Positions 12,086-22,730 of a DNA stretch of 64,000 bases are shown piece by piece. The DNA lies in contig OV050030.1 of NCBI GenBank assembly GCA_920105625.2, positions 427,892,240 through 427,956,239 on the forward strand. The letters run 5' to 3'. The translations under genes were made by a program, and so were the position numbers. The DNA is from Clusia tigrina. Taxonomy: Eukaryota; Arthropoda; Insecta; Diptera; Clusiidae. The number at the start of each line of letters is the position of its first letter. The stretch's first letter is position 1. Below the pieces are notes generated by a model, which did no database searches, was not told the DNA's origin, and saw only the letters and a list, made by a program, of their open reading frames with translations.

Positions 12086-13424
12086 TGTAGAGCCCGCATG
12101 ACGATCAAAGTTATTGTTGAGTGATTGAATCTCTATGTTTCTATACACTTTGGTCGTAGGCTGCGTGACCCAAGAATGATAGAAAAATAAAAAAATATTA
12201 TCATTCTAGCCTTTCCCCTTTTGGAATTTTTTACTTACCTGGAGCATATTTGTTCCATTCTAAATATGCCGCCTCATATAGAAGCGGTATATGAAAATTT
12301 ACATTTGGAATATATTTTTAAAAAAATACTTCAATACTTTACAATTTCCTTTTTTCTTATCAAAATTGGCCATAATATTTATTTTCCATAACTAAATGTG
12401 TTCTGCAAATTATTTTCGAAATGTGGTCTGGCAACGCCACACGTAAAGCTCTCCGAAGGGTATTGCATCATCCAAATTTATTTATTCAAAGTGCGTTGGC
12501 GCCATTCCGTTATTTTGATTATAGGAATATTCCTCACTAAATATAAATTGTTTTGTACAAAAATGAAGCGCTTCATCACAAAGTAATTAAGATTACAAAG
12601 GTTTATTTAATTTCATCTTATATAAAGAACTGTTTCTAAAAATAGAGCACATTCGAATACAGGATCTGAAGACAGTACAGCGAAAAGGAAGTTTTGCCAA
12701 AGAAGGAGAATTGTAGAAACTTGAAAATTGTGTTCAATTTTGTGGATTCCTTAATTATTAAAAGTAATTATGGCGAATTAGCAAAAGAACACCACACAAG
12801 AATGAGTAATTTAAACTGTGATTAACATAAACAACGGTGAGGGTTTTCGCCAAACCTACAACGTGACGGTTTTATTAAAAAGTCTTCCCTTCTGCAGCAT
12901 TTGAAGGCTCAGCTAAAATAAAGATACGATATACAGTGGTATATCGTATTTGGTGCTTTCACGATTGGTGAAAAACACGATTTTTTAAAGGAGTTAAGAC
13001 AGGACATGCAGGCAAATCCTTTTAACTTAATTATAAACGAATCAAACGATATCCCATCTAATAAATATTTACCCATATTTAGAAGATATTTCACCATTTA
13101 AAAGTTGTTTTCTAAACTTAGTCAGCAATCGTTGGCAGCATTTTTAGAAATTAATAAACCAAATTTACAAATTCATAAACAATGACCCTGAGCGAAAGAA
13201 AATAGTAAAAACCTGTGATACTATATTTATATATCTATGTACATATATACTGTAAATCTATGTATATACTATAAAATGAAGTTATACATATTCTTTATTT
13301 TATGAATCTTTTATTTGTAAAGTAGAATATAAAAATATCTGAAGTGGAATAAAAAGGAGTCAATAATATTTCATCTGGAATTTTTCCAAAAAAGAAACCG
13401 TCACACTGGTCAAAGAAAAGACAG
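12086..13424. other. Gene-free A/T-rich spacer
   Basis: Strongly A/T-rich with only short chance frames. One short perfect hairpin is listed separately. Nothing else was recognised. Confidence 0.45.
12924..12949. repeat. Perfect 11 bp hairpin
   Basis: Arm ATACGATATAC (12924-12934), loop AGTG, arm GTATATCGTAT (12939-12949). All 11 pairs match. It is not followed by a T run and lies in no recognised gene. Confidence 0.8.
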
Positions 13425-14565
13425 TAATTACAATAACAACAAATCACTAAAACTTCGCCATTGCACTCAATTAACGAAAGTAGCAACTGCCGAAGTTCCT
13501 CTTCAAGATAATCCAACAACGAAATGCACGTCTGAATCAAACTTATTAAATAAAACATATTTTAAACTGCTAACAAATTTTCTAAATATGTAAGCAATTT
13601 ACAATTTAGTAAAAAGTAAATCTGAATTTGATATTTAATATATTTCATATGAACAAATTTTGTATTATGAGCGAAATAAAAAAAACAATATATGTATGTA
13701 TGTACACACATACATAGATTTAGATAGATACGTACATATATATGTATGCATGTAGTATATTTCATGTGGTGCTTACCTCATATTCGACTCCATAGAAATC
13801 GTACAGAGCTAATTTTTAATACCTTTTACTGTACTGTAATAACTACATAATATTTTAAGTTGAAATTAATTAATTACTCCAATGACAAATAAAGCAACGA
13901 ATTGCCATTAGAGACGACCAGTACCCACCGAAACTAACCAAGCCTTGAAAAGAAATTTACGAGCATACAACGAAAAGCCGACTTACCTGCACACCTACAC
14001 CACTTACAATAACAACAAAAGTCAAGCTTAGCCATTACACTCAACGAAGGTAGCCACTTCCAAAGTTCCCCTGCAAGCCAATGCAATGACAAAATGCATG
14101 CCTGATCCAATAACAAAATGCATGCCTTAATCGTAGTATATAAAAACTTTATACTGCTTACAAAATTTCTAAATATCCGTTTTTTTAATTGAAAGTTTCC
14201 TGAATTTTATATATACGAGTACATTAATAATATATTTCATAGGATAAATATTATATGTATAATATAAAAAACTGAGTATATGTATGTATGTATGCATGTA
14301 CATCCATATGCATTTAATGCGGTATTTACCCCTTCATGTTCGAATCCGCAGAAAACACAGTTTAATTATTAACCGACCGCAAAGCTATATTTTAATAACT
14401 ATTACTATACTAAAATAACTACTTAATTGTTTATGATGTAATGAACTTATTACCCCAATGAGAGACAAATAAAAGTTGGTAATTTTGATCGAACGATCAG
14501 CGCCCTCTGAACTAAACTAGACTTGAAAAGAACTTTACGATACACACAAAAACGAAAGCCCGGGT
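13425..14565. repeat. Two-copy ~575 bp direct duplication
   Basis: Copy A (about 13425-13985) and copy B (about 14002-14565) line up along their length. Both open with TTACAATAACAAC, then GCCATT-CACTCAA, AGTAGC/GGTAGC, AAGTTCC, AATGCA and TGCTTACAAA-type blocks. A GTATGTATG microsatellite follows, then CGAATCC/CGACTCC, TACTCCAATG/TACCCCAATG, AGACAAATAAA-like text and CTTGAAAAGAA.TTTACGA. Identity is moderate with many small indels, so the duplication is old. No open frame is shared by both copies, and there are no TG...CA ends or primer-binding site to suggest LTRs. Confidence 0.75.
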
Positions 14566-16050
14566 TGATCGTTAGAAAAACGAAGCAAAACGTCGTCGGT
14601 AGTGTTCGTAAGGTTCGTTGGTGTTGCCAATTATATTGTTCTTCCTTTATATTGAAAACATGATTTCTATTTGGGTCCTATTCCTATCAGAGGGACGAAG
14701 TGCAGAGGAATATTTCAGATAGGGTTAATTATTATAAATCTGTATAAATTTTGTCCTTTGCTGGCCAACACAACAACAAAAAAAGTTTAAATGACCATGG
14801 TCGAATGCATTTGAGAATATTTAAAAAAGCACAACAACACTGCAAACGAGTTGCAACTTTTGAATTTGCCAATGCACACGATTTTACTCTTAATACGTTC
14901 CGTTCTCAAGTAGATAAACTTCTCAATTTAAACAAACTAACATTTTCAAGGGAAACTAACGTGGCACTTCCTTTTCTTCCCAACTCCATCGTAATTCTTA
15001 AATTAGAAAGTCGACAAAAGCATAGAAAATTCAGGAAACTTTTTTTTAGCATTTGCATCCGTGTCAGTTTTCACTTTATTTCTCTTCGGAATATTCCCAA
15101 AGTTATCGAAGTTTCATAATTCATTCCCCTGCAGCGTTTTAGTGTTCCCATTCAGCGCAGCCACAGTACATTTATTACAATGCTTGTGCGAAAGAGCACT
15201 CACACACTCACAGCGAGATGCACCCACACCCCCACTCACTGCGTCGTCCCAAGCAACTGAACTCAGTGCTTACTGCGTTTAAATATTCGTTCAGATATTG
15301 CAACTTAACATTAGAAATGAGCAGAAAAATACGAAAGTTTTCATATTCCGGAATTTATCCACCCCCCACACACATACGCACGCATTTATAGAAGCAATTA
15401 TTGAATAGAAGTATTCATTTAATGCTGCTTTCGTGCGTGAAGGAGAGTTGGGAATTTGACTTACCTTGGCAGCACTGACAATGCGGTAGTACGAGTACAC
15501 CCACAGGAGAGTTGCTTATTCAATTAAGTGTTGATCCTAGTATGGTATCAAGGCTGAAGGCGGTACTGGGCATAAATGCTACGAACAAACTTTAGTAAGG
15601 CATATGTTCGGATTGCTTTCGCAATCGAAACTATCAAATTAATTCCAGGTTCAATACAAATTTACTGAACCGCTTAAAAACATCTTGAATATATTCACAA
15701 ATTATTCTCTGAGAGTTGCTGCCTGTATAGAACTGGCTTTACAACATCATTCAATTGTTTTCTCTACTAACTTGTTCTCATGCAGGTCCTTGTACACTGG
15801 TCGAGCACGGAGTACTCGAGTATCTTCCCATTCGACTCCACACAAATGAAATCCAATTCAAGAGGTAAATGAAAATTGAACAACTTTGTAAATATATTTG
15901 CTTTTATTATCAACATATAAAAAATTCTTCAATAGTAGTATACAAAATTCCGTATATCCTTAAATCAATTATATTTGCTTGTGTATAAATATGTTTTACT
16001 CGTAATAATTACTCAGAATAATTTTTGGCTTTAACGAAACGCAAAATAAA
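14566..16050. other. Gene-free spacer downstream of insc
   Basis: No supported gene. A 122-codon frame near 14751 has no recognisable domain and an A/T-driven composition. This is the region beyond the 3' end of insc. Confidence 0.45.
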
Positions 16051-16076
16051 TTCTACAAAATTGAACTTAATTTAAA

Positions 16077-16082
16077 TTTATT
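16077..16082 (-). terminator. Candidate insc polyadenylation signal
   Basis: AATAAA on the minus strand, about 315 bases after the insc stop codon. A 3' UTR of that length would be ordinary. The choice among A/T-rich hexamers is not certain. Confidence 0.35.
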
Positions 16083-16393
16083 TTACAAACGATTTCATTT
16101 GGCACAGTAGTGACTAAAAACGTGGCTACATTTGCTCACATTACCCCCACAAAGGTCTAATGGAATATTTACAGTGATATTACAAATAAAAAAACCAATG
16201 AAACAAAAAAAAATTTACAATAATTTTCGCAAAATTATTGAAATAACCGCCTCCAGGTTCGGCGTCGCAGACATAAAACCGCTTTTTCACACTTTTTACA
16301 CGGTAAAAAATGTTAAAGCTGCAATAAAAGAGAACAAATAAAAAATATTACAGTGTGCCTGAAAAATATGCAGACACTGCAGTCAACAACTCC

Positions 16394-19300
16394 TCAGACG
16401 TAGCTCTCCTGACGTGTCAGATTAAATTTGAGGCTGGCCAAAGTGGCCGCTGCATTCACTGCATTCTCACTCACCGCCATGTTACCCGTCCCAGTATCCG
16501 CTTCCGCCAGCGGCGCTAGTTGAGCGTCCTTCCTCTGCGCCTGCAGCAATTGTCGCGCCAGCTGCGAAATGTCGCGTGCATGGTGGCTGCCGTCGAGCGG
16601 ACACTGAGCATGCGGATCACCGCCACCACTGCCACCGCTGGTGGCCGCCACTACCATCTTGAAGAACGCTGGAATGTGGCGCTGCTCCAGCAGCTCGATG
16701 CCCAGACTGGAGTCCTGCACCAGGCGCGTCAGCGTATGCAGAATGGCTTTAATGGTGCGGCGCTGCGCATCGCCCTCGGCACGCGACTCGTAGCGCTTGT
16801 AGAATTCCGCCTCGTACACGGACGTGATGAAATTTATGATGCTGCCATTGGCCAAATGACTGTGGCATTTCTTGTTCAGCGACATATTGTGTAGCATGGC
16901 CACGATTTGCTCCTGGAAAACAGAGGGGGAATATTAGAGGCGAACGCAAGCAAGAATGAAGCAAGGATAATGGCCGCATGGCAAGCAGCATGAAGCGGGA
17001 AATCAGTTAACAGACACCGCACCAGAAACAGAACGTGGCAAAGATTGGAGAAAAATTGCTTTTCAAATGCAGAAATAAATTTTACGAGCTACTCTTCAGC
17101 TCTGCGTCCTGCCGATTGGAATTTCGCAGTCGATTTTGCTATTTAAATTGCTTGTCTGCGTCTCCGCTTGCGTTGGCGTATGCGGCTGCATCTGCGTGCG
17201 GGGGGAAGGGGGAAATGTTTTTGAAAAGCTTTCAATAAAATTAGAAATTGCATTTTTAGTGTAGGAAAGTGATTTATGCGCTTGGCAGCGACCACTCCAC
17301 CAGAGCCAGAGCCTACGGGCTGATTATGTGGGCCAAGCGCAATGGGCGAGTGCCACGTGGGTCGGGGTATCGATTACAGAGGAATGCATGGATGGACATG
17401 CACGTTGTGGCCACCTATGACCACACCAACTCCTCGGTTTGGGTCAGATCGCTGGGCAAGCGTGCGAAGGCCACACGACTTTGTTGCTGGAGGATTGAGG
17501 GAAGGGCTCGTTTACATGGTGGAAATCGTCGAAGCGAAATGAATCGTTGGCGCTCCAATTTTTTGACTGTTCATGGGGGAATATGTGAGAAAAAGCGGGA
17601 CAGTGTGCTATTAATAAGAAATCCAGGAAACTTGCGGGTTTTCAAGCTCAGCTCTTTTTATGCTTTAAAGCAAAATCCGGTGATTTCTTTCATATCCAAA
17701 CCCGGACCTGGGTCTACTCCAGCACATTTCCACACTGTGGCAACAGATTTAATAGAACTGCGACAACTTGCCAGAACCCTTCCAATGGGTAATGGAAAAG
17801 TTGTGGAAAACCCAGCTCGGAACTTGACCGACTTAAGTGACGTAATACTCTGCATATAGAGTTGTCGCTTGACCCGCCACTTATGTAAGCCATTTTGGCG
17901 GCCATAGTTCGATTAGACTACTGCATCAGATACTTACATAGAGAAATATAGAGACAGCCTCCTCCTTGTGCCGATCCTTGTCCGCCACAACGTCGATCAT
18001 TTTAAAAATGGACTCGTGTGACATGATGGAGTGGTGCGATGTGACTTCCATGCGACTCAGATTGTTCAGTGCTGCCGCACACAGCAGCAACGTCTGGGAA
18101 CAGCTGACATGCAGAAGCACCTGCGTCAATCCCTCCACCACCGACTCCACGCAGTCTCTTAAACCGTTAACGCGATGGTCGGGACCGTGCCAGGCCGCCG
18201 TTAGCTGAGTCAGAAGCGAGACCGCCTCCCGCCGCTCCGTGTCACTTCGGCGCACTGCCTCATTGCCGTTGACGCTGCGCTGCACTTGCAGGATATCACG
18301 CAAAATGTCCACGCCACCGCTGGCACCCAACTGGGCAATGGCGGCTGGGGCGCAGCAGACGGTTGCCAGAGCCCGCAGAGCCAGGGCTCGCACCGAGGAG
18401 ACTTTGTGCTCCAGGCAAACCATCAGCAGAGTACGCACCGCCTCGTTGTGCACAAAGGCGTCGGTCAGTGAGGCGAATCCATCGTAGTCGATGTTGGAGA
18501 GCGTGGCGATCATGTTGATGTTGGCGCGCAGCATCAAGTCGCAGCGGCCCTGCTCGACGCTCTGCACAATCACGCGCACCATCTTCTCAAAAACGAGGCG
18601 TATGGCGATGAGCAGGTAGCGTTTCAGCACCTGCACGTCGTCCAGCAGTGACTCCAGGTGGATATAGTGCTGCCTGGCCAGTGAGTAGCGCGTATCTCTG
18701 GCAATGATGCGTATCTGCTCGATGGTGTCCTCGTAGCGCTTGCGATCCGCGCGGGAGTCGGTGAAGAACACCGCGCGCCGTTCGAGCACCCTGGTGAACT
18801 CGTCTATGTTCTCCACCAGCTGTTCAGCGCTGGCAAGAGCCTCGTGTAGCGCAACCGACAGGGCGCCCGTGAGCATACGCTCCATGCGCTCGAAGTCCGA
18901 CTGCATGTAGAGGGCGCGCTGCTGCAGTTGGCGGATGAGCTTGGCCACGGTGTTGGTGGTGATGGTGAGATTCTTGAAGGCCTCCTGCGCAATGGATTTG
19001 GTCTGGAGCGTGGACATGACCTCGTGATCGTACGCCAGGCGCATGTCCGTGAGCCAAGACTGCAGGGCGGGCGGATGGCCATTCAGCAGGGGATGCTCAA
19101 ACTCGTAACACTCGAAGTAGTGGAGCTGGGGCAGGTTTTGTATGTGTTTCGTTGCCGCCTTGGGTGTGCTGGTGGTGCCGGTGAACGTCTGCTTCAAGGG
19201 GGACATGAGCAGGTCCTCCTCAGCAGACCGCAGAGTAGAATTATTTGCGTCGTCTGTGGCAGGGCCACCCAAGATAACGGTCTCATTGTTGTAGGGCTGC

Positions 19301-20362
19301 GGAGCTTCGCCGAGATAAACCGTTTCATTGTTATACTCTGGCACTGAGTAGCTGAGCGAGCGCATGGAATTCGTTGACGACAAAGAGTCTTCCTTGTCGA
19401 GTTCATCGAAGCTGTTGCCATCCTCAGCGTCGCTGCGCACTTCCTCGTCATTGTTTGCAGGCAACGTGCGTCGCTTAGTCGGCGTCAGTGGTTTAGTGGC
19501 CTGACGGCTAACACGTCTTCTGCGCCGCTGCCTCGAAGCACCCACCACTTCCTTGCCAGTTGCTGCCGTCGATAAGCCACTCGAAGCACTGCCATCGAAA
19601 TCCAGCTGGCGCGCTGGGCTCTGCACCAGTTGCATGCCATCCAACTGAGCCAGCAGCCCCACGCCCTCCTCCACTGTAGCGTTGGCTGCTTCCTGCTCTC
19701 TGTTAGCTGTGGCTGCGGGTGTGGCTGTGCCGGAAAACGATATGCGGCGGGATACATTCACCAGAGGTGAATAGAATGCCGACTTGCCTACCCGCCGCAC
19801 CACTGTCGGAGGTGTTTCTACCGAATGCACCGAGTTCGGTGAGTCCGCACTCTGAACGCTGACATTCGATTTGGCGCTGGGCGAGCCGGTCTTAGAGGAG
19901 CGTCCGCTGAGGCTGCGTGTGCTATGCGACTCGTCGTTATCGGAGAAGCCGGAATCCTGCAAAAGAGCAAAAGCAAAGACGTGCACGTGAGGAAAAGAGA
20001 TTACGGCAGTGCACGGAAAATTGAAAGCCACTGCGGCGCACACTTACTTGACTCCTTAGACTGCCAGGACTGTCGTGTTTCTCCCACGACAATTTCGAGA
20101 TGTTCTGCTCATCGTCGACTTCCTGAATGCGCGACAAATTTCCCGCATACGGTTTGAAGTTATTATAATCCAACGAGTGATAACCGCCGACGTGCTGGTG
20201 CGGCGCCTGTGGCTGCGGCTGCTGCTGGTGCTGATGTTGATGTTGCGTGTAGAATGAAAAGGAACCGCCGCCACTTGAGTAACTGCTGCCGGCTGCCGTG
20301 ATGCTTGGCAACTGATTATCCGAGCCCCACCACACTTTGCTGTAACTGCGCTGGAATGCCAT
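16394..20362 (-). CDS. insc: Inscuteable, asymmetric-division adaptor (3 coding exons, 950 aa)
   Basis: Coding exons are 20362-20048 (residues 1-105), 19956-17938 (106-778) and 16912-16394 (779-950). The introns (91 and 1025 bases) have GTAAGT-like donors and CAG acceptors, all in phase 0. The start (MAFQRSYSKVWWG) has a good AAAATGG context. The N-terminal third is low-complexity, with a His/Gln stretch, a basic cluster RQRRRRRVSR near 247 and two YNNETV motifs near 313 and 327. Around W406, the stretch SWLTDMRLAYDHEVM then STLQTK matches the peptide by which Insc binds the TPR domain of Pins/LGN. From about 430 to 900 the sequence is helical armadillo-like repeat. The end, QESYV, is a class I PDZ ligand. 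In Drosophila neuroblasts Insc links Bazooka/Par-3 to Pins and orients the spindle. The length is somewhat above the fly protein (about 860 aa, from memory). No frameshift or missing block is seen. Confidence 0.95.
16913..17937 (-). other. insc intron 2 (1025 bases)
   Basis: Bounded by TAT|GTAAGT at 17938/17937 and TTTTCCAG|GAG at 16913/16912. A 196-codon frame on the opposite strand (17269-17859) has no recognisable domain and is probably chance. I see no nested gene. Confidence 0.85.
19957..20047 (-). other. insc intron 1 (91 bases)
   Basis: Donor CAA|GTAAGTG after residue Q105 and acceptor TTTTGCAG|GATTCC. The short size is typical of dipteran introns. Reading through it yields an unrelated frame that stops, which confirms that it is spliced. 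Confidence 0.9.
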
Positions 20363-20467
20363 TTTGCACGCACCTCTCCTGCGCTCCCTCGTGTCCGTGT
20401 TCTTGTTGCAGCTACTGCTGCTGTTGTTGTTGTTGTTGTTTTTGTTGTTGTTGGTGGGGATTCAAAT
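20363..20467 (-). other. Candidate insc 5' UTR part of the first coding exon
   Basis: An acceptor TTGCTCACAG|ATTTG ends at 20468 with a modest pyrimidine stretch before it. From there to the ATG the transcript would carry a (CAA)n-rich leader. An upstream donor ACAA|GTAAGCAG (exon end 20659) would give a 191-base UTR intron. This is splice-signal inference only. Confidence 0.45.
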
Positions 20468-20659
20468 CTGTGAGCAAGCATAAAAAGTGAGAATATTAAA
20501 AAAATATTATTCAAAAGGGAGGGAATAAAACAGAAATCACACGCACACACACACGCTCCACTCAAACTCCAACCCACCGACACCCACACAGTCCGCTATA
20601 TTAAAATCCTTTCAAGCAAGAACGACGCAGAGCAACGCAGGAAGCAGTACCTGCTTACT

Positions 20660-21734
20660 TGTTAGCTCGGCGCTGCTTCTATTTGCGTTTGCAAATGTGA
20701 TTACGACAGAAGTGCCTGGATTTGTTGGGGGAAATCCAAGCGCAAAGTGACGCCACTTGAAGACAACTGCCAGAGAGTGCAGCAGGGGCGATGGAAGTAC
20801 TCAGATAAATGTAACGAAACTGCCAAGAGGTGGCGGTGGTGCTTGTCATGCCACTTGTACTTGCACTCCGACTCGTTGTTGCTGGAGCCGGGGTTGGGGT
20901 TGTTGCTGACTTAAGGTGTACTCGTGCACAGGCCGCTGGAAAGCTTTTATTTGCATTTAAACGGCTCTGCGCCACTTCTGGTCGGGCACTGGCAATTTAA
21001 GTTATTAACTTGTGAGTGTATTGAAATGGACATTTTATTGGCTTCCTGTGTGGTTGGTTGGTTGCCATTCTGGTTGCTCTGTTGCGCCATGAAATTCGAG
21101 CCCGTTCGTGCCGGCGCTGAAGTGGTGCGGCGTATTTGGGTCAGAAAGTTAACAACAGTTGCGAGTGGGATGTGCTACTTTGGAGCAGTGCATATGCTTA
21201 AAAATCATTGACTGGAAACACATTTACTATTCCCTCCAAGGAGCGGGCGCAGTGCAGCAAGCATTGGAACCTTTGAACAGAGGAATTGAGAGTAAGTGAA
21301 GTGAGGCGGGAGGGATATTGATATTGATCAAGAGCGACTATTCCGCGAACAGAAAGTATGAAGTGCGCTGGGTTGGTCTAAAGTTTGCAATAATCGCCTG
21401 AATCCACAGAAATATCGGCTCTGTCACTGGAACGGAGAGAAAAGTTATAGAGTTTTTAAAAACACGCGAATTCTACCTTGACTACTAGGAATGAGACTCT
21501 CCTTGCAAAATGTTAACATCCAGTCAACGGATGTGGATAATAGAGAAAATAATGGCCGTGGATAGCAGATAAAATCACAAGAAATACCGATTTTTGATGT
21601 TCTGTGTCAAACGTGTTCGTTTCTAGATCTCCCAATTTAGAAATACTTCTCGTATTGCAGAATAAATTATGATTTGATCCTCTCCCCCTCGGTTCCTGTC
21701 TCACTCTTTTAACTAACTCAATCCCTTTCTTCTT
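20660..21734. other. Upstream region of insc
   Basis: Likely holds the insc promoter, but I could not fix a start site. No convincing TATA box paired with an initiator stands out on the minus strand. No other gene was seen. Confidence 0.4.
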
Positions 21735-22700
21735 GCCTCTATATCTCTTTCTCCCTATCTCTCCTATCCATGTCCTCCTATCTCTCTATATATCCCTTTA
21801 TTTTTCTATTTCATTGTATCTCTATCTCCAGCTCTCTTTATCTCCATATATCCATATCTCCATATCTCCATATCTCTCTATCTCCATATCTCTCTATCTC
21901 CATATCTCCATATCTCCATATCTCTATCTTTCTATATCCATATCTCTATCTCTCTATCTCTCTATCTCCCATATCTCCCATATCTCCATATCTCCATATC
22001 TCTCTATCTCCATATCTCCATATCTCCATATCTGCATATCTGCATATCTCCATATCTCCATATCTGCATATCTCTATCTCTCTATCCCCCTATCTCTCTA
22101 TATCCATATCTCCCAATCTCCATATCTCTATCTCCATATCTCTATCTCTCTATCTACATATCTCCATATCTCCATACCTCCATATCTCCATATCTCTCTA
22201 TCTCCATATCTCCATATCTCCATATCTCTATCTCCAACTGTATATCTCCATAGCTCTCTATCTCCATATCTCCATATCTCTATCTCTCTATCTCCCTATC
22301 TCTCTATATCCATATCTCCCAATCTCCATATCTCTATCTCCATATCTCTATCTCTCTATCTCCATATCTCCATATCTCCATATCTCCATATCTCTATCTC
22401 TCTATCTCCCTATCTCTCTATATCCATATCTCCCAATCTCCATATCTCCATATCTCTATCTCTCTATATCTCTATCTCTCTATCTCTCTATCTCTCTATC
22501 TCCATATGTCCATATCTCCATATCTCCATATCTCTATCTCCAACTGTATATCTCCATAGCTCTCTATCTCCATATCTCTATCTCTCTATATCCATATCTC
22601 CATATCTCCATATCTCTATCTCCATATATCTCAATCTCCATAGCTCTATCTCCATAGCTCTATCTCCATAGCTCTATCTCCATTTCACTATCTCCATCTC
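21735..22700. repeat. ~1 kb CTCCATAT/CTCTAT tandem tract
   Basis: Nearly 970 bases made of TATCTCC and TATCTCT words (period 6-8, mixed), with occasional GCATATC or CTCCCAATC variants. The + strand is C, T and A with almost no G. Higher-order copies are visible: a block containing CTCCAACTGTATATCTCCAT occurs twice (about 22229 and 22538), so segments have been duplicated on top of the short unit. All frames stay open for long distances because the unit lacks stop codons. The two 300-residue Ile/Ser/Leu/Tyr frames are therefore artefacts. Confidence 0.95.
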
Positions 22701-22730
22701 TATATCTCCATGCTTCTCTATCTTTCTCAC

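Noticed and set aside
13425..14565. Pair of LTRs
   Set aside because: No TG...CA ends, primer-binding site or internal retroviral-type genes, and the copies are nearly adjacent.
17269..17859. 196-codon frame on the + strand inside insc intron 2
   Set aside because: No domain, signal or codon pattern recognised; opposite to a well-supported intron of insc.
21733..22671. Two ~300-residue open frames rich in Ile, Ser, Leu and Tyr
   Set aside because: They are the translation of a stop-free tandem repeat and exist in more than one frame.
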